From assembly GCA_015520975.1 (NCBI GenBank), contig WAOZ01000151.1, positions 1 through 8,097 on the forward strand: a stretch of 8,097 nt of DNA, in the 5' to 3' direction. Source of the stretch: DHVE2 group archaeon (GTDB lineage: Archaea; Thermoplasmatota; Thermoplasmata; Thermoplasmatales; Aciduliprofundaceae). The translations under genes were made by a program, and so were the position numbers. Positions 5,940 to 8,097 of the stretch are shown here, piece after piece (positions within the stretch are counted from its first letter, which is position 1; every line of letters begins with the position of its first letter). The notes below the pieces were generated by a model. That model was not told the DNA's origin. It was given only the letters and a program-made list of their open reading frames with translations, and searched no databases.

Positions 5940-7403
5940 ATGGGTGAAAAAACGGGGCAAACATACATACTGGATGCGCTGAAAGAAGTACCCAAATACA
6001 TTCGCTGGTGCACACCCTCGGTGCTGCCCAATCAGAAAAGAATAACGGATGTTTATTCCACGGATGTATCCGTGTCCGCACATTTTTTCGGCAGTTATGT
6101 TGATAACACCGGCATTTTCAAAAAAGCGCATGAACGGGCTGCAAGGGTTTATGGTGCCGATAAAACGCTGTTTACGGTTAATGGCACAACAGGAAGCAAT
6201 TTTATAGTTATGCGGATGATATCGCTTGAAAATGATACTCCACAGATACTTGTGACAAGAAACATCCATCATTCGATACTTCACGCTGCTGAATGGCTCG
6301 GTGTCAGATTCAGATTTATAAAATGTGCATATGACCCGCAGTTTGAGAGTTTGATACCACCGAAACCTGATGATGTTATAGATACGCTCAACAATTATCC
6401 TGAGACGAATGCCATAATAATTTCCTCACCCACATATAACGGCTTGGTTGCCCGTATTAGAGATATTACCAGAGCGGTTAAGAATTTTGATAAAGAAATA
6501 AAAGTGATTGTGGATGAGGCGTGGGGTGCGCATATTCATTTTTCAGATTCCTTACCGGAAAGCGCCATGGATGCTGGCGCGGATATTGCGGTGCAGAGCA
6601 CGCATAAAGAGGGCGGCTCACTTCAGCAGACAGGGATGATTCACTGGAAGGAGAAGTATGTGGACAGTGATCTTATGTACGCGGCGTTCAGGGAATATGT
6701 TACCACCAGTCCATCATATCATCTTCTGGCATCGCTGGATGCAGTGTGTGCGTATATGGAGCGCAATGGTAAGAAGGTTGTAGAAAATATGCTCAAAAAA
6801 GCACAGTATCTGAAAGATCTTCTTGGCGAGAAGGTTATCCCACCGATGAAAATTCTGGACGATTCTCTCGAACTTGATCTTGTGATGGATTACATTTCTG
6901 GATACGACAAAGCGAAAACCGTAATCGCGCTGACAAAATTCAAAGAAACCGGATTTGAGGTTGCGGATATACTCGCTAAAAAATACAGGATTGTTGTTGA
7001 AAAAAGCGGGTTGAACACTTTATTGCTGCTGACGACATTTCAGATTAAAGATGAGGATGTCGAAAAGACTGTGGATGCGATTTTGAAAATCATGCGCCGA
7101 CTCACGAAGACTAACAAAAAGGAACTAATACCCAATCCGTTCAAGCATGTTGAAAACAAACCGGTGATAGAGCCTTATGTGGCCCGAAGAGTTGCACAGA
7201 CGATAGGCAGAAAGGTTCCGTTGCGGGACGCCATAGGAAAGATTGCGGCAGAGCATATAGAAGTGTACCCACCAGGAATACCAGTGATTCTTGAGGGATT
7301 CAGGATAACTCAGGATAATGTGAAGTATCTGCTCACAGTGAAAGAAATGGGCGGGCATATAAGTGCTCGCGATCCAACGCTTGATACAATTTATGTGCTT
7401 TAA
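5940..7403 (+). CDS. PLP-dependent Orn/Lys/Arg decarboxylase family protein
   Basis: A 487-residue fold type I PLP enzyme of the bacterial-type Orn/Lys/Arg decarboxylase family, which removes the carboxyl group of a basic amino acid to give a polyamine precursor (agmatine, putrescine or cadaverine). Visible elements are the phosphate-binding NGTTGSN at 81-87, the ring-stacking histidine in RNIHHS near 111, SPTYNG at 163-168, VIVDEAWGAH with Asp192 for the pyridine nitrogen, and STHK with Lys223 as Schiff-base lysine. The C-terminal domain carries the typical PLRDAIGKIAAE and YPPGIP segments (427-448). It lacks the N-terminal wing domain of the 700-residue enterobacterial enzymes, as do Bacillus SpeA-like forms. 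After STHK the loop reads EGGSLQQTG rather than the more common T-L-x-A-type sequence. Substrate is not decidable from sequence. ATG 5940 is fixed by the TATA box 25 nt upstream. Confidence 0.9.
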   Translation: MGEKTGQTYILDALKEVPKYIRWCTPSVLPNQKRITDVYSTDVSVSAHFFGSYVDNTGIFKKAHERAARVYGADKTLFTVNGTTGSNFIVMRMISLENDTPQILVTRNIHHSILHAAEWLGVRFRFIKCAYDPQFESLIPPKPDDVIDTLNNYPETNAIIISSPTYNGLVARIRDITRAVKNFDKEIKVIVDEAWGAHIHFSDSLPESAMDAGADIAVQSTHKEGGSLQQTGMIHWKEKYVDSDLMYAAFREYVTTSPSYHLLASLDAVCAYMERNGKKVVENMLKKAQYLKDLLGEKVIPPMKILDDSLELDLVMDYISGYDKAKTVIALTKFKETGFEVADILAKKYRIVVEKSGLNTLLLLTTFQIKDEDVEKTVDAILKIMRRLTKTNKKELIPNPFKHVENKPVIEPYVARRVAQTIGRKVPLRDAIGKIAAEHIEVYPPGIPVILEGFRITQDNVKYLLTVKEMGGHISARDPTLDTIYVL

Positions 7404-7404
7404 A

Positions 7405-7412
7405 TTTTAATA
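7405..7412 (+). promoter_or_regulatory. TATA-like box of the methyltransferase gene
   Basis: TTTTAATA is centred 25-26 nt before GTG 7434 and begins right after the decarboxylase stop. The distance supports GTG 7434 as a leaderless start over the internal ATG at 7455. Confidence 0.45.
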
Positions 7413-7433
7413 CTTCAATGCAATTGCAGTACC

Positions 7434-8097
7434 GTGAAAATAAACGATATAGATATGCGAAGATGGAAAGAGTATGATGAGATTATAACGGATTCGCTAT
7501 GGATTTTTCCTTCAAGGGACAACAGCGGTGCCCATACACCGGAATATCATGGAAACTTCATACCTCAGATACCGCGACAGGCAATGCTGCGCTTCACAAG
7601 GAAAGGGGAATGGGTGCTTGACACCTTCGCCGGGCTGGGTACCACACTTATCGAAGCAAAGAAGCTGGGTAGAAACGCTGTGGGAATTGAGCTATCCCAA
7701 GAAATAGCTGAAAAAGCAAATGCACTTGTGGCTATGGAAAAAAATCCGCATAATGTGAAAGTTGATATGGTGGTTGGTGATGCCACAGACCCTGAAACTT
7801 ACAGGCAGCTGGGTAAATTTCAACTTGTTATAATGCATCCTCCTTACTGGGATATAATAAAGTTTTCTGGGGAAAGAAATGACCTGTCAAATGCAAAATC
7901 TCTTGACGAGTTTCTGGATAAATTTGAGAAAGCAGTTATACTTGCGAAAGAGCATCTGGATGATGGAAGATACCTCGTGCTCGTTATAGGCGATAAATAT
8001 TCTAGTGGAGAGTGGATACCTCTCGGATTTTACACAATGGAAAGAGTCGTCAAAAACGGGTTCAAACTCAAAAGCATAGTCGTGAAGAATATCGCAG
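7434..8097 (+). CDS. DNA-methylase-type amino-group methyltransferase (partial, 3' end off the right edge)
   Basis: The 221 visible codons encode a SAM-dependent methyltransferase resembling the N4-cytosine/N6-adenine DNA methylases. A motif X-like segment (HGNFIPQIP, 39-47) precedes motif I, LDTFAGLGTT at 62-71. An acidic residue at the end of the next strand is Glu86 (GIELS), and GDA at 115-117 fits motif III. The catalytic motif IV is HPPYW at 135-139, where most DNA enzymes have D, N or S first. The order X-I-IV differs from the beta-class enzymes in which DPPY comes before FxGxG. A second conserved-looking strand, LVLVIGDKY, is at 181-189. No target recognition domain can be identified in the visible part. 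Start is GTG 7434 at leaderless distance from a TATA-like box. No restriction endonuclease is seen; one could lie beyond the edge. An RNA substrate cannot be excluded. Confidence 0.8.
   Translation, partial: MKINDIDMRRWKEYDEIITDSLWIFPSRDNSGAHTPEYHGNFIPQIPRQAMLRFTRKGEWVLDTFAGLGTTLIEAKKLGRNAVGIELSQEIAEKANALVAMEKNPHNVKVDMVVGDATDPETYRQLGKFQLVIMHPPYWDIIKFSGERNDLSNAKSLDEFLDKFEKAVILAKEHLDDGRYLVLVIGDKYSSGEWIPLGFYTMERVVKNGFKLKSIVVKNIA

Noticed and set aside
6059..6074. Inverted repeat CACGGAT-GT-ATCCGTG and nearby repeated ACGGATGT
   Set aside because: It lies inside the decarboxylase gene and is explained by the repeated Thr-Asp-Val coding; a loop of 2 nt is too small for a hairpin.
5925..6284. 119-codon open frame on the minus strand opposite the decarboxylase
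   Set aside because: No recognisable motif, Cys/His-rich random composition, and the plus-strand gene is clearly real.

Overview
The window looks archaeal. It encodes a TyrRS of the short archaeal type (HLGTG and KMSKS motifs, no C-terminal S4-like extension) and deoxyhypusine synthase, an enzyme of archaea and eukaryotes. Five rightward genes start with ATG or GTG about 25-28 nt downstream of the centre of a T/A-rich TATA-like box and have no Shine-Dalgarno sequence, the layout of leaderless archaeal transcripts. Sampled coding sequence is about 45% GC. A euryarchaeon related to Thermoplasmata or Aciduliprofundum is my best guess, but the lineage is inference.

Left part (1-2011), leftward: three tightly packed genes that overlap by 14-16 nt. 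In transcription order they are a 5'-truncated isochorismatase-family hydrolase, a thioredoxin-reductase-like FAD/NAD(P) oxidoreductase with no redox-active CxxC, and an RlmN/Cfr-like radical SAM protein that runs off the left edge. The downstream genes have Shine-Dalgarno sequences. The radical SAM gene is much more AT-rich (about 32% GC by hand count) than the rest.

Centre (2076-4897), rightward: tyrS overlaps the deoxyhypusine synthase gene in an ATGATG junction. A separately promoted gene follows for a two-helix membrane protein that I do not recognise.

Right part (4971-8097), rightward: carbamate kinase, a PLP-dependent Orn/Lys/Arg decarboxylase and a partial amino-group MTase of DNA-methylase type. 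Each has its own TATA-like box.

Functional links: deoxyhypusine synthase uses spermidine, and a basic amino acid decarboxylase could start polyamine synthesis, so these two genes may be metabolically connected. Carbamate kinase fits nitrogen and arginine metabolism. I see no rRNA, tRNA, CRISPR array, insertion sequence or clear defence island. The most unusual items are the RlmN-like protein without the second catalytic cysteine, the decapitated isochorismatase facing tyrS, the dithiol-less reductase, and an 18-bp perfect palindrome over the carbamate kinase TATA region. No stretch over 300 bases is without a gene.
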